Below are positions 25,788 to 34,910 of a stretch of DNA of 64,000 nucleotides, in pieces. The DNA comes from Paenibacillus_S vulneris (GTDB taxonomy: Bacteria > Bacillota > Bacilli > Paenibacillales > NBRC-103111). The stretch is taken from assembly GCF_039543185.1 (NCBI RefSeq), contig NZ_BAABJG010000023.1:24738-88737 (forward strand), written 5' to 3'. How positions within the stretch are numbered: the stretch's first letter is position 1; the number at the start of each line of letters is the position of its first letter. The position numbers and the translations under genes are program-made. Below the pieces are notes generated by a model. It did no database searches, was not told where the DNA came from, and was given only the letters and a program-made list of their open reading frames with translations.

Positions 25788-25816
25788 ATCGTATCACCAC
25801 TAAATTCAAGTGTCAA
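25788..25816 (-). promoter_or_regulatory. Sigma-A promoter of the paired binding-protein operon
   Basis: On the minus strand a perfect TTGACA (25811-25816), 17-base spacer, then TACGAT (25788-25793). Confidence 0.75.
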
Positions 25817-26248
25817 CGCACTCTTTGTGCAATTTTTCACCTCATTTCACTAAATATGATGTATAACAATGAAATAGAAGCAAGATAGGATGAACTATTA
25901 ACTAAACTTTATGAGTTAATTGTATAAATTTTTTCTCAAACAAAAAGAAACCTGGTAGCTAAAAACGTACCCGATCTTGTGAATAATTCCAATCTAATTG
26001 GGGTGTTCACTCATGGATTTTAAACTTTCCGCTATCCATATCCCCATAAACTTTAAACTCTTCAATGACTTCAATCAACGTTATTTTTCGATTGCCTTCC
26101 GGCTAATCCTACTATGGAGTTAATCTTTCGTTATATTCAAGAGGAGTCTGATTTCAAAAAGTTTGCGCGCGCTGTTGTTAGTGGCAAATCCGACATTTAC
26201 CAACTTATGGCTTTTATAACAAAACAAAAAACACCCCGAAGGGGAGTG
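25817..26248. other. AT-rich stretch without a supported gene
   Basis: About 430 bases lying between the binding-protein promoter and the decayed IS. A short plus-strand frame from 26114 has a plausible composition (MELIFRYIQEESDFKKFARA) but no ribosome site, no database-recognisable motif, and runs into the IS terminal repeat; it may be the stub of a gene cut by the insertion. Confidence 0.4.
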
Positions 26249-27067
26249 TGGGGACTAACCCTCGTTTGTGGGACAGTGGCCAAAAAAGCCAATATTTGGA
26301 ATCCAACCAACGAGTGGTTATTTATTTTTTTTCGAAAGCGAATTGAGTGCTAATAAGCGATGTAGACTTATGAACGTTTGTTACAACGATTACCATCGTT
26401 GTAGAGGTAATCTCTTCGAGATAGAACGTTTCAACTTTAGCGTAGAATGAAACTATTCCGATGGGGGCGTTATCAACGGGTGTTCCCTTGCGGGTCATGG
26501 TCTGGGTAATACCTTATCCTTTTACGGCAGCTTGGTACGAATTGCCCTAATCGCTATGAAGCATCATACCCGGCAAAACAAAAGCCCTGTCTTGCTTGCC
26601 TGATATACTGTACGCCACAATCTATCCGCAAACAAGTCTAAAATGCTCGACAGGTATAAAACTTTCCCACAAACGGCAAATACGTATATCCGTCATCTGT
26701 TTTTGCATTGGTGCATCGACTTGATATTGACGCTTTAGCGGATGCTCCGCGATGTGGAAATCTTACTCTCCAATTTTAATTTTCGACTTCCGAAGTATAC
26801 TCTCTGACCTTTCACATATCTATACCGTTTGCCTACAGTTGTTCTAGTGGGTTAATCGCTCCCTTTCCGTACCAACTTATCCAGATTTTCTATTTGACTT
26901 CTTTCATTCTGAAAATCTAATCTCAATGGCTTTCATCTTTACTTCCATAGGATAGTTTACTCTAGTTGCTAACGCAAAAAACCTCCAAGGTTATCTTCAT
27001 ATCTTACAACATGATAGCATTCTCTTGAAGGTGTTTTAAATTTGCCTCACGTTATGGGATCAGTCCA
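26249..27067 (-). mobile_element. Decayed IS3-family (IS150-like) insertion sequence
   Basis: An element of about 820 bases bounded by imperfect inverted repeats: TGGGGACTAACCC... near 26249-26277 and, on the other strand, TGGACTGATCCCATAACG from 27067 to about 27040 (shared bases include GGACT, CCC and GTG.GG.CA). Between them the minus strand encodes recognisable orfA and orfB pieces in shifting frames. It is about 0.5 kb shorter than intact relatives, so it has internal deletions. No clear target duplication was found. It ends about 20 bases from the stop codon of the GDPD-like gene. Confidence 0.75.
26322..26980 (-). pseudogene. IS3-family transposase orfA/orfB remnant
   Basis: Reading the minus strand from 26980: ATRVNYPMEVKMKAIEIRF is the start of an IS3 orfA; VGKRYRYVKG is its C-terminal motif. 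Next come, in different frames, MQKQMTDI and GKVLYLSSILDLF (orfB core, first Asp region), IVAYSIS, then LHSD-stop-GNSYQ (second Asp), GITQTMTRKGTPVDNAPI and KVETFYLEEIT. Several stops and at least three frame changes are present, and the catalytic Glu expected after DNAPI is gone (IGIVSF instead of IESF). It cannot make active transposase. Confidence 0.8.
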
Positions 27068-27086
27068 GGCTGACCCTGAAGGTCAT

Positions 27087-27986
27087 TTAATTATTAATAT
27101 GAAAGCCCTGAAGTAAATCATTCAGCACCTTCGATGCCGATTGTTCGTACTGCAATAATCTTGGTGTAATAGCATCAGTATAAAAGCCGTATACTCCATT
27201 CATTTCATGATTTTTTAAATCCCGCAGAGAATTTATTGTATGAACATATGAAAGAACACCGTTATCTTTTAAATCTTTCAAAAATTTAGAATCAGCCCTT
27301 TGTATTGGGAGAGTAATAACTTTAATGTTTTGTTTTTTTACAAACTCTATGACCTGCTCATTTGTATCTGGAGACATATAGAGTGTGTAAATAATGTTAT
27401 GGAAATCATAAATACTTTTAATATCGTCCAGCATTCCCTGATTATAAATTTGTGGGATTACTCGATTTAATAACTCTGGATCATGATTCGCAGCAGATAC
27501 GATTATTTGAAACTGCTGACGTACCAAATTGCTTTGGGTTTCTTTTGTATCTGTTACGATGTACATATCAGGAAACTGACGCATGAGTTCCATTATTCTT
27601 GTAATATCCATTGGGGTATATTTATTCATTATTTTTTGACTCATGAATTCTTCTTTACTCCATGGATTTTCCCCGTGACCTTCAGGGGCTTTTTGTTGCA
27701 AATATTCGTTAAAAAATGTTGACCAATCATGTCGCGCAACTAAATTATTATCCGAAGTCAGTGATAAGTCTACTTCAAAAACGCGCTGCCCCATAGCATA
27801 ATTTATAACAAAAGATTCGTACGAGTTTGTATAGCTCTCGCCACTAACTCCACTTCCAAAAGCGTGAGCAATTAGTTTATTTTTAGTCCACTCGGGAAAT
27901 GGACTTTCAGAAGAGTTTTCTGCATAAGAAGTCCCACCCCAAAAAAATACCAGAGATAAGAAAAGTAAAATAGTTAAATGCCTCAT
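27087..27986 (-). CDS. Secreted glycerophosphodiester phosphodiesterase-like protein
   Basis: A protein of 299 residues with a cleavable signal peptide (LTILLFLSLVFFWGGTSYA). The GDPD-type TIM-barrel pattern is visible: LIAHAFGS in place of HRG, YTNSYESF for the ENT segment, FEVDLSLTSDNNLVARHDW for the E-x-D...HD segment. This HAxG variant group of the PI-PLC/GDPD superfamily is common in Firmicutes. Likely acts on lipid or teichoic-acid phosphodiesters outside the cell. ATG 27986 follows AAAGGGAG; a TTG eight codons upstream overlaps that site. Base composition is more AT-rich than the flanking operons, and a dead IS abuts its 3' end, which suggests acquisition by transfer. Confidence 0.8.
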   Translation of the reverse strand: MRHLTILLFLSLVFFWGGTSYAENSSESPFPEWTKNKLIAHAFGSGVSGESYTNSYESFVINYAMGQRVFEVDLSLTSDNNLVARHDWSTFFNEYLQQKAPEGHGENPWSKEEFMSQKIMNKYTPMDITRIMELMRQFPDMYIVTDTKETQSNLVRQQFQIIVSAANHDPELLNRVIPQIYNQGMLDDIKSIYDFHNIIYTLYMSPDTNEQVIEFVKKQNIKVITLPIQRADSKFLKDLKDNGVLSYVHTINSLRDLKNHEMNGVYGFYTDAITPRLLQYEQSASKVLNDLLQGFHINN

Positions 27987-28010
27987 TCTTGATTTCTCCC
28001 TTTTTTTCAA

Positions 28011-28373
28011 TCCAGTATACCATGGAGTTAAAAATTGTGTATACTAATATTCGACAAATATTGTAACTAAAATTTATACCAAGTAAATCCTTAATAAACA
28101 TCTAGCGTCCGGTTTTCGTCATTTAATATACTATAATGCTACCTAGTACAACTTCACAATAACTGAACATAGATTCTCACTCTATCTCAAGCTCAACAAC
28201 AACCCTTTGGCCTTCCCCAGAAGAATCGGGCAATTCTTACAGCGCCTGCTAGACCATTTTCCGTCCACCGAGTCGCTTTATTTTTACTCTATTCTTTTGT
28301 AAATTTGGCTGTTAGAAATAAATTTCTGTTCAACATGTCACTTTATCCCTCGTTGTGATGGCAATTCATTAAA
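28011..28373. other. Intergenic region without a recognised feature
   Basis: About 360 AT-rich bases upstream of the GDPD-like gene. A TATACT box near 28016-28021 on the minus strand could be its -10, without a good -35. No gene or repeat was recognised. Confidence 0.4.
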
Positions 28374-28422
28374 CCAAAAAAAGCTTTCCATAACCGCCCT
28401 TTCGGGTGATTACTGAAAGCTC
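28374..28422 (-). terminator. Terminator after the secreted helical protein
   Basis: AGCTTTC...GAAAGCT with inner CCC-GAAA-GGG loop and a TTTTTTT tail on the minus strand, about 33 bases beyond the stop codon. Confidence 0.85.
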
Positions 28423-28454
28423 AAGTCTGCCTTGAAAAATCTAACGTATTCCGC

Positions 28455-29114
28455 TTAAAATTTGTCAGGAAACTGTTTGACGATACCTTCTGTCAGGATA
28501 TCCGCCAAATGAATCATATGGATCTCGTTTTTATCGGTAGCTGCAATATCCGCTTTCCAATCGCCTTTAAGACAATCAAGGACTATTTCTGTAATCAACT
28601 GCAGATGCGTATACAGCATATCCTGCAGCGTTTTAAACTGCCAGTTCGGATTCGCTGTGCTTAAAAATTTGGCGATATCGTCGGCATTTCGATGCCAATC
28701 TGCTTCCAGCTTTTTCACATCCGCCTGATTACCCGCTTTGGCAGCCGCTACAATTTTCACAGCAATCAGTATATGCTCTCTCAGAAGGTCAGCCAGCTTA
28801 TTGCCGGCGCCTTCCCCATAATAAGGCTTGATTACGTTGCCAATATCCTGCTGGTTCCGCAACAGCCGGTCCAATACGTCCTTCTGATCCGGACGATTGG
28901 AGATGGAGCTGACAATATAGCTTCTCGTCCATATCGTATGATCGATCCAAACCTTCTGCATATCGGTTTTCAGCTGCACCATACTGGGACTTAGGCAAAC
29001 CGAATTCTTCTCCTCGGCCATTTTCGCTTGTACGGATTCTACGAACGGTGTCACACTAAACACGACCGCCAAGGTTATCAGAAACGCCGGCATCCATTTG
29101 TTTTTCACATTCAT
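28455..29114 (-). CDS. Secreted all-helical protein of unknown function
   Basis: A protein of 219 residues with a signal peptide (FLITLAVVFSVTPFVESVQA). The mature part is mostly amphipathic helix: two similar halves, WIDHTIWTRSYIVSSI...LLRNQQDIGNVIKPYYG and LREHILIAVKIVAAAKAG...WHRNADDIAKFLS, then LYTHLQLITEIV. Regularly spaced His residues (HTIW, REHI, WHRN, YTHL) could form a metal site, but this is only inference. No enzyme family recognised. AGAGGAG precedes the ATG. Confidence 0.7.
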   Translation of the reverse strand: MNVKNKWMPAFLITLAVVFSVTPFVESVQAKMAEEKNSVCLSPSMVQLKTDMQKVWIDHTIWTRSYIVSSISNRPDQKDVLDRLLRNQQDIGNVIKPYYGEGAGNKLADLLREHILIAVKIVAAAKAGNQADVKKLEADWHRNADDIAKFLSTANPNWQFKTLQDMLYTHLQLITEIVLDCLKGDWKADIAATDKNEIHMIHLADILTEGIVKQFPDKF

Positions 29115-29203
29115 CTGCTCCTCTGTACCTTTGGAATAAGACAGGCTTTTTTATTATGCTTGTAATATCCAATTTTATACAAAGGATTATGCGGCAGAAT
29201 CCG

Positions 29204-30130
29204 TCAGTCCTGGGACAGATCAAACGACATCAAGTCTCGTCCTACAGTGATCGGACCGTTATAAATGTCATTCATTCCCCGGATATATTCCTGCTCAGCG
29301 GGTTCATTCTGCTCCGGCGCCGGAATATGATGGGTCAGCACAAGATGCTTGACCCCGGCTTGCCTGGCGATATCGGCGGCTTCCAGTGTCGTCGTATGAT
29401 ATTTGGCCGGATTGGAGAGAGCTTTCTCGTAATCCGGATAACGCCGGATCAACTCGTCCAGCCACTCTTTGTTGTACGCTTCGTGGATAAGCAGGTCAGC
29501 CCCCTGGCTGTGTTGGACCATGCTGGAGACGGGAATCGTATCGCCCGAGATGACTACCGATTTGCCGTTATATTCGAACTTGAAAGCGATGGCTGGATAA
29601 ACCGGACGGTGATCCACCTCAAAGGCCGTAATCCTGATGCCGTCCCGGTCATAGACGACGCCTTCGTTGCATTCCGTATATTCGACCCGCGATCCGGCTT
29701 CGTCCGACAGATTGTAGCTCACTCGAAGCTTCACATCGAACTCGAACGATTCTCTCATTTTGCCGATGATATCCCGGGTCGACTCGGGTCCGTACACATG
29801 CATCGGGGTTGAACGGCCCTCGAATACTCTCTCCGCTGTAATATGGGTTCTCCAGCTGGTAATAAACAGATCGAAGAACCCGCCATTATGGTCATAATGG
29901 TGGTGAGTGAGCAGGAGGTCGGATACCCGCTGGGGCATGACGCCGGCTTTGATCAGTTGATCCACAACGGCGCCGCCGCAGTCGACCACGAATGTCTTAT
30001 GTCCGGCAAGCACGGCCACTCCCGATTTGGCCCTGCCGTAAAAAGCACGCGGCGAGCCGGTGCCGAGCAGGATAACCTTCATATGCTCATGAAAATCTGG
30101 CTGCAGATTTAGCTGCGGTTGAATGTACAT
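29204..30130 (-). CDS. MBL-fold metallo-hydrolase (RNase Z/arylsulfatase-like)
   Basis: A protein of 308 residues. The di-zinc motif LTHHHYDHNGG (HxHxDH) is near residue 77; further ligands are ISGDTIPV (Asp) and LVLTHHIP (His), and an early GTGSPRAFYGRAKSG loop is typical of the RNase Z/arylsulfatase branch. The long flexible arm of RNase Z is absent. Substrate unknown; no signal peptide. GGAGGAAACATAA precedes the ATG. It follows the Crp/Fnr gene by 46 bases. Confidence 0.87.
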   Translation of the reverse strand: MYIQPQLNLQPDFHEHMKVILLGTGSPRAFYGRAKSGVAVLAGHKTFVVDCGGAVVDQLIKAGVMPQRVSDLLLTHHHYDHNGGFFDLFITSWRTHITAERVFEGRSTPMHVYGPESTRDIIGKMRESFEFDVKLRVSYNLSDEAGSRVEYTECNEGVVYDRDGIRITAFEVDHRPVYPAIAFKFEYNGKSVVISGDTIPVSSMVQHSQGADLLIHEAYNKEWLDELIRRYPDYEKALSNPAKYHTTTLEAADIARQAGVKHLVLTHHIPAPEQNEPAEQEYIRGMNDIYNGPITVGRDLMSFDLSQD

Positions 30131-30176
30131 TTATGTTTCCTCCTGTGACAGTAATGAATATGGTACGGCAGTTAAG

Positions 30177-30857
30177 CTACATACGCATTAGAAAAGCTTC
30201 AGGCTCTTGAATCCGAATGCGCTTTTTCCCGTAATGGACAATACCTTGCTCATTCCACCGGTTTAACGTTTCCGTAACGGTTTGCCGGCTGCATCCGACA
30301 ATGAACGATATTTCTTCATGACTTAACGGCAGACTGACATGAAGCTCATTCCCTTGCCGCTCTCCCAAGCGGAGAAGAAAATGCGCCAGTCTCCAGGGCA
30401 CAGGCTTGGAAATCAGCATTTCCGTGTGCCGCTGGGTATGCAGCAGTCGCCTCGCGTTGGAAACGGTCACAGCATACATAATTTCCGGGCGGCTTACCAT
30501 CAGGCTTCGAAATTCGTTGGCGGGCACATATAGCACCTCGCTGTCCAGAATGCACCGGGCAAACCGCTGCCGCCGCTGGCCGGTCAATACTTCAGCCGCT
30601 CCGAACATTTCACCCTCAAACCGCAGAAACAAGGTGATACCTTGCCCTTCCTTGGCCGATTGCGAAATTTTGACGAGCCCGCTTCGAACCCAATAGATGT
30701 CACGGCTTTCCTCGTCTTCGTGGAAAATGAGCTCGTTTTTCCTGTAATGCCGGGCGGTTCCATACTGTGCGAACAGACCGGTCAATACTTCCTCCTCTTC
30801 CTTCATGCCTTCTCTCTTTACCTGGTCGGTAAGCTCGCTGTCATTCCATGAAGCCAT
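30177..30857 (-). CDS. Crp/Fnr-family transcriptional regulator
   Basis: A protein of 226 residues: cyclic-nucleotide-type beta-roll (about 25-145, YRKNELIFHEDEESRDIYWV, GITLFLRFEGEMFGAAEVLTG), dimer helix, then a winged helix (LSHEEISFIVGCSRQTVTETLNRW). The effector-binding Arg/Ser pair of true Crp is not evident and the N-terminal Cys set of Fnr is missing, so the signal is unknown. GAGGTG lies eight bases before the ATG. Confidence 0.88.
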   Translation of the reverse strand: MASWNDSELTDQVKREGMKEEEEVLTGLFAQYGTARHYRKNELIFHEDEESRDIYWVRSGLVKISQSAKEGQGITLFLRFEGEMFGAAEVLTGQRRQRFARCILDSEVLYVPANEFRSLMVSRPEIMYAVTVSNARRLLHTQRHTEMLISKPVPWRLAHFLLRLGERQGNELHVSLPLSHEEISFIVGCSRQTVTETLNRWNEQGIVHYGKKRIRIQEPEAFLMRM

Positions 30858-31077
30858 CCTGTATTCACCTCGAAGCCGGTTAATTCATAGTTTTCCTATT
30901 TGCATTATAGTTAAATTAGTCACAATAAAACAGTCGGCTGCCCGACAAAATTCAAACTTTTTTTGCCATATAACGCAAAGATGACTTCTGCCCGTCCGGG
31001 AGAAGCCATCCAGCGCACTACAGCTCATTATCCCAAAAAAGGAATAGTGAATGAATCCGCCTACTGTTCTAGAGAGA

Positions 31078-31119
31078 AGAAAAAGCTCTCCTTCAAGCTT
31101 CGTCATCGTCAGGAGAGCC
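31078..31119 (-). terminator. Terminator of the LplB/LplC importer operon
   Basis: GCTCTCCT...AGGAGAGC followed by TTTTTCTTC on the minus strand, a few bases beyond the binding-protein stop. Confidence 0.85.
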
Positions 31120-31131
31120 AATGGATCTAAT

Positions 31132-32652
31132 TTACTTGGATTTGCTTTTCGCGTATAATTCGTTCATTTCTTTGATATAGTCGTCGCCGCCGTTCTTTTT
31201 CCACAGCTCCATTTCAGCTTTGAAGCCCGCCTCGTCGATTTTGCCGACGATGAATTTGGTGCGCGCGTCGTCGACAATTTGGTCGAGCTGCGTGCCTTTT
31301 TGCGTGTAAGTCGGTGTCGTGAACGGCTCGCCGGGGTTATGAACCGCGATTTTCTCGTTCTCCTTCATCACTTCAAGCGCCTTGGCACGAAGCGGCGTAT
31401 TCGGCTTGAACAATTCCGGAGTCAAGTACGGGATCGATGTCAGCAGCTGGGTGACGTTCTTGTTGTTAATGTCCGGCGTCATCGGATCTGTGGCGAGCAG
31501 CAGGGGAACCAGCTTGCCGTCCTCTACTTTATAGTGAACACCTTCAATGCCTTGGCTGATCAGGATTTGCATTTCCTTATCGTTGGTTTTATCCAGGAAC
31601 GCGAGTACTTTCTTCAGCTCAGCCTCTGTTTTGACGGCGGTTTTCGAGATCAGGAACATCCCGTTGTGCCCGGCTGTCGGCAGGTTGTGAAGACCTGTCG
31701 GGCCGCTGACGGCGCCGATCAAATCGATGTAGCCCTTGGAATTGTTCTGCTTCATCTTCTCGTCGATCTGATAGGAGCGCTCCGCTACGTCGATCGCCAC
31801 ACCCGCTTGCCCGTTAATGATCGGATCATTCCACTTGGCCGAATCGTACACGGCAAAGTCCTGATTGACCAGCTTCTCATCATACAGCTTTTTGAAAAAC
31901 TTTAATGCTTCCATGTACTCCGGGGTCAAATGTGCCGGAACCAGCTTGCCGTCCTTCTCCCCCCATTTGTTCGGAACGCCGAACCAGGTTTGCATAATAT
32001 CCCAAGGTCCGCCGTAACGGGTAACAACCATGCCGTAGGTGTCGTCCTTTCCGTTTTTATCCGGATCGTTACTCGCAAAAGCCTTCAGCATATTGTAAAA
32101 TTCGTCGATGGTTTTCGGTTCCTTCATGCCTAGGTTATCCAGCCAATCCTTGCGGTAGCTGATTGCCATCCGGCCAATTGGACGAGTGACATAGAGCCCG
32201 TAGTATTTGCCGTTGACCGACGTATTGTTCAGAATGGTTTGATTGGCTTTGCTCAGGTTCGGATAGTCTTTCAAATATGGGCCGATTTCCCAAAATGCGC
32301 CGCCGTTGATCGCGTTCGCCACTGCAGATACTTTGGCGTTGTTCACAAATACAAGAGAAGGCAGAGTACCGGAAGCTAGCGCAATATTCAGCTTGTCCCC
32401 ATAGTTGGCATCGGGTGTAAACTGCAGATCCAGCTTGACGTTCGTATACTCCTCGATTTTTTTCCATACCTTACTTTCCGCCGTTGCCGAATCGTTGTAG
32501 TAGCCCTTCAGCATTACCGAAATCGGGAATGGCGCCTCTTTCCCGTCCCCCGCTTTGGAAGCTTCCGGCTTTGCATCGTTGCCGCATCCGGCGATAGCCG
32601 CAGCAGCTACAGCGGTGACCGTCGTGACCGCCCACGTTTTTTTCCAATTCAT
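31132..32652 (-). CDS. Extracellular solute-binding lipoprotein (LplA/YtcQ type)
   Basis: A protein of 506 residues with a lipoprotein signal (AAIAGC, Cys23). Motifs such as KLNIALASGTLPSLVFVNN, GLYVTRPIGRMAISYRKDWLDNLG and KAGVAIDVAERS match the large sugar-binding proteins (about 500 residues) that work with LplB/LplC permeases. Ligand not known; plant oligosaccharides are typical. AAAGGGAGG precedes the ATG. The ATPase (usually MsmX shared from elsewhere) is absent, as is normal for this class. Confidence 0.9.
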   Translation of the reverse strand: MNWKKTWAVTTVTAVAAAAIAGCGNDAKPEASKAGDGKEAPFPISVMLKGYYNDSATAESKVWKKIEEYTNVKLDLQFTPDANYGDKLNIALASGTLPSLVFVNNAKVSAVANAINGGAFWEIGPYLKDYPNLSKANQTILNNTSVNGKYYGLYVTRPIGRMAISYRKDWLDNLGMKEPKTIDEFYNMLKAFASNDPDKNGKDDTYGMVVTRYGGPWDIMQTWFGVPNKWGEKDGKLVPAHLTPEYMEALKFFKKLYDEKLVNQDFAVYDSAKWNDPIINGQAGVAIDVAERSYQIDEKMKQNNSKGYIDLIGAVSGPTGLHNLPTAGHNGMFLISKTAVKTEAELKKVLAFLDKTNDKEMQILISQGIEGVHYKVEDGKLVPLLLATDPMTPDINNKNVTQLLTSIPYLTPELFKPNTPLRAKALEVMKENEKIAVHNPGEPFTTPTYTQKGTQLDQIVDDARTKFIVGKIDEAGFKAEMELWKKNGGDDYIKEMNELYAKSKSK

Positions 32653-32796
32653 TTCGTTTCCTCCCTTTATATGGACCCTTTTTGTTTTTTATGATGAAGC
32701 AGTTTCCTGCGTCGGACGGAAGAACTCATTCTCATAGAAGGATGCGCTCCTCACATTCCTGTGCCGATCCCGCGACCATCTTTGGACGCTGAGCGA

Positions 32797-33678
32797 TTAT
32801 CCCTTCACGGCACCGAGCAGTACGCCTTTGGCGAAATGCTTCTGCAGAAACGGATATACAAGCAAAATCGGCAAGGTGCCTACGACGATGACAGCCATTT
32901 TGATCGACTGATCCGGCGGCTTCACGTAGGTCGGGTCCTGAACCGAATTGTCCAGTGCCCCTGTAGCCAATAGCACGATTTGTCTCAGCAGCACCTGCAT
33001 AGGCCACTTTTTGGCATCGATCAAATAGATGAGGGCATTGAAGAAATCGTTCCAGTGCGCGACGGCGTAGAACAGCGCGAAGGTCGCAATAACCGGCTTC
33101 GACAGCGGCAGCACGATGCGCCAGAGCACCCCTATATCGGTGCTCCCGTCGATGCGGGCCGATTCAATAAGCTCGTTCGGAATTTCCTCGAAAAACGATT
33201 TCACGACAATCAGGTTGAACGCATTGATCGCCGTAGGCAGCATAACGGCCCAATAGGAATTCAGTAGTCCCAAATTTTTTACAACCAAAAAAGTGGGAAT
33301 GATCCCTCCGCTGAACATCATCGTGAACACGACCATTTTGACAAAAAAGCTTCGACCGATCATGTTCCGTCTGGATAAGGCGTAGGCCATCGTAAAGGTA
33401 AAGAACAGGTTAACCAGCGTACCTCCCACTGTTACAAATACGGAGACGAGCAGGCTTCGCGGCAGCGCGTTATCTTTAAATACGTATTTGTAAGCATTGA
33501 TCGTCACATCGTGCGGGATCAGAAAGAAGGACCTGGATCCGATTTCAAGGTCGCTCGCAAATGATCCGGCTACAATATACAGAAGCGGCAGGAGCATAGC
33601 TAGAGCGATTATGGCAAGTACGATATGATTGGCGACTCCGAAGAGCCTCTCGCCGAATGACATATGACGCGTGTGCAT
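32797..33678 (-). CDS. Carbohydrate ABC permease, LplC/YtcP type
   Basis: A protein of 293 residues with six membrane segments. The EAA loop reads ESARIDGSTDIGVLWRIVLP. GGGGAGGAG lies nine bases before ATG 33678; an in-frame upstream extension exists but runs through the other permease gene. Ends in the typical FAKGVLLGAVKG. Confidence 0.92.
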   Translation of the reverse strand: MHTRHMSFGERLFGVANHIVLAIIALAMLLPLLYIVAGSFASDLEIGSRSFFLIPHDVTINAYKYVFKDNALPRSLLVSVFVTVGGTLVNLFFTFTMAYALSRRNMIGRSFFVKMVVFTMMFSGGIIPTFLVVKNLGLLNSYWAVMLPTAINAFNLIVVKSFFEEIPNELIESARIDGSTDIGVLWRIVLPLSKPVIATFALFYAVAHWNDFFNALIYLIDAKKWPMQVLLRQIVLLATGALDNSVQDPTYVKPPDQSIKMAVIVVGTLPILLVYPFLQKHFAKGVLLGAVKG

Positions 33679-33698
33679 GGACAGCTTCTCCTCCCCGG

Positions 33699-34667
33699 TT
33701 AGAATATGCCGGAATGGCCGGCTCTTTTGGCCAAATAGTTGGATGTAAACACCAGGGTCACCCCGATGACGGCTTTGAACAACCCGACGGCGGTGCTGTA
33801 GCTGAATGCGCCTTGAGTAATCCCCACCGTATACACGTACGTATCGAATACGTCGGCGACCGGACGGTTCAACGCATTGGACATAAGCAAGATCTGCTCG
33901 AAGCCCCGGTCGAGGAAATTCCCCATCCGCAGAATGAGCAGCACGATAATGGTGCCTTGAATGGCCGGCAGCGTTATGTGCCACAACTGGCGAAACCGGC
34001 TCGCCCCGTCGACGGTTGCCGCTTCGTACTGCTCTTGATCAACACCGGCGAGCGCAGCGAGGAAGATGATCGTCCCCCAGCCCATTTCCTTCCATATACT
34101 CTGAATGATGATCATCGGGCGGAACGTGGATTCACTCGTCAGAAATTCGATTTTCTTCCCGATCACCTTCACCAGCAGCTCGTTGATGACTCCTCCCTCC
34201 GTGGTCAATAGAAGATACGTGATGCTGGCGACGATAACCATGGAGATAAAATGAGGCATATAGATGATCGACTGAATAAACCGTTTATAGAAGGCCACAC
34301 GCACCTCATTTAACATAAGAGCCAGAATAATCGGCGCCGGAAAGAAAAATACCATATCGTACAAGCCAAGCAGCAAGGTGTTACGGATAAGATGAAAGAA
34401 GACCGGATCGGCGAAAAACCGCTTGAAATGGTCGAAGCCTACCCATTCGCTGTCCATAAATCCGATGAATGGCTGATAGTTTTTGAAAGCCAGCAGCACC
34501 CCCCACATCGGTACATATTTGAAAACAATAAAGTAGAGCAGACCCGGTAGAAGCAGCAGCATCAAATGCTTGTCTCTCACTACCCGGGTCAGCCATGTTT
34601 TTCGCTTGCGCGGGGTGATGACGGAAGCACTTGCCGCAGCTGGTTCGGTACCCCATGCTTGATTCAT
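33699..34667 (-). CDS. Carbohydrate ABC permease, LplB/YteP type
   Basis: A protein of 322 residues with six membrane segments and the EAA motif EAATVDGASRFRQLWHITLP. ATG 34667 follows AAGGAG by seven bases. It is the first gene of the importer operon, 20 bases before the second permease. The operon probably has its own promoter between 34680 and 34820, after the regulator's terminator. Confidence 0.92.
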   Translation of the reverse strand: MNQAWGTEPAAASASVITPRKRKTWLTRVVRDKHLMLLLLPGLLYFIVFKYVPMWGVLLAFKNYQPFIGFMDSEWVGFDHFKRFFADPVFFHLIRNTLLLGLYDMVFFFPAPIILALMLNEVRVAFYKRFIQSIIYMPHFISMVIVASITYLLLTTEGGVINELLVKVIGKKIEFLTSESTFRPMIIIQSIWKEMGWGTIIFLAALAGVDQEQYEAATVDGASRFRQLWHITLPAIQGTIIVLLILRMGNFLDRGFEQILLMSNALNRPVADVFDTYVYTVGITQGAFSYSTAVGLFKAVIGVTLVFTSNYLAKRAGHSGIF

Positions 34668-34825
34668 GTTCTCACTCCTTCTCGAACGGATTAGTATCGG
34701 ATTGCGAAGCCATAGCAACACTGTATACGGGCCGTGCGTTTCCTACAATTAGACTTTTACAACTGCGCGATTCAAGCCGTATTTGCACTTTTCGTACAGG
34801 ATAGGATTTTGTTAATAACACGCGC

Positions 34826-34868
34826 AAAAAAGGACAACCCTGCCGCTGACAGCAGCATGTTGTCCTTT
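34826..34868 (-). terminator. Terminator after the AraC sensor-regulator
   Basis: AAAGGACAAC...GTTGTCC followed by TTTTTTGCG on the minus strand. It separates the regulator from the permease operon. Confidence 0.85.
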
Positions 34869-34910
34869 GAACCGCAGGCGAATTCCCTGCTTAACATGGT
34901 TTTAGCCGGT

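Noticed and set aside
25552..25803. An 83-codon plus-strand frame over the binding-protein leader.
   Set aside because: It lies antisense to the leader and the promoter at 25788-25816, has no ribosome site and no recognisable domain.
26114..26353. A 79-codon plus-strand frame.
   Set aside because: No ribosome site; the second half reads through the IS terminal repeat, so at most the first 40 codons could be a gene stub.
26440..26640. Structured-looking GC-rich stretch resembling a HEARO/omega-RNA of an IscB or TnpB element.
   Set aside because: On the minus strand the same bases translate into IS3 transposase motifs (LHSD...GITQTMTRKGTPVDNAPI), so it is coding-derived; no IscB or TnpB reading frame is present.
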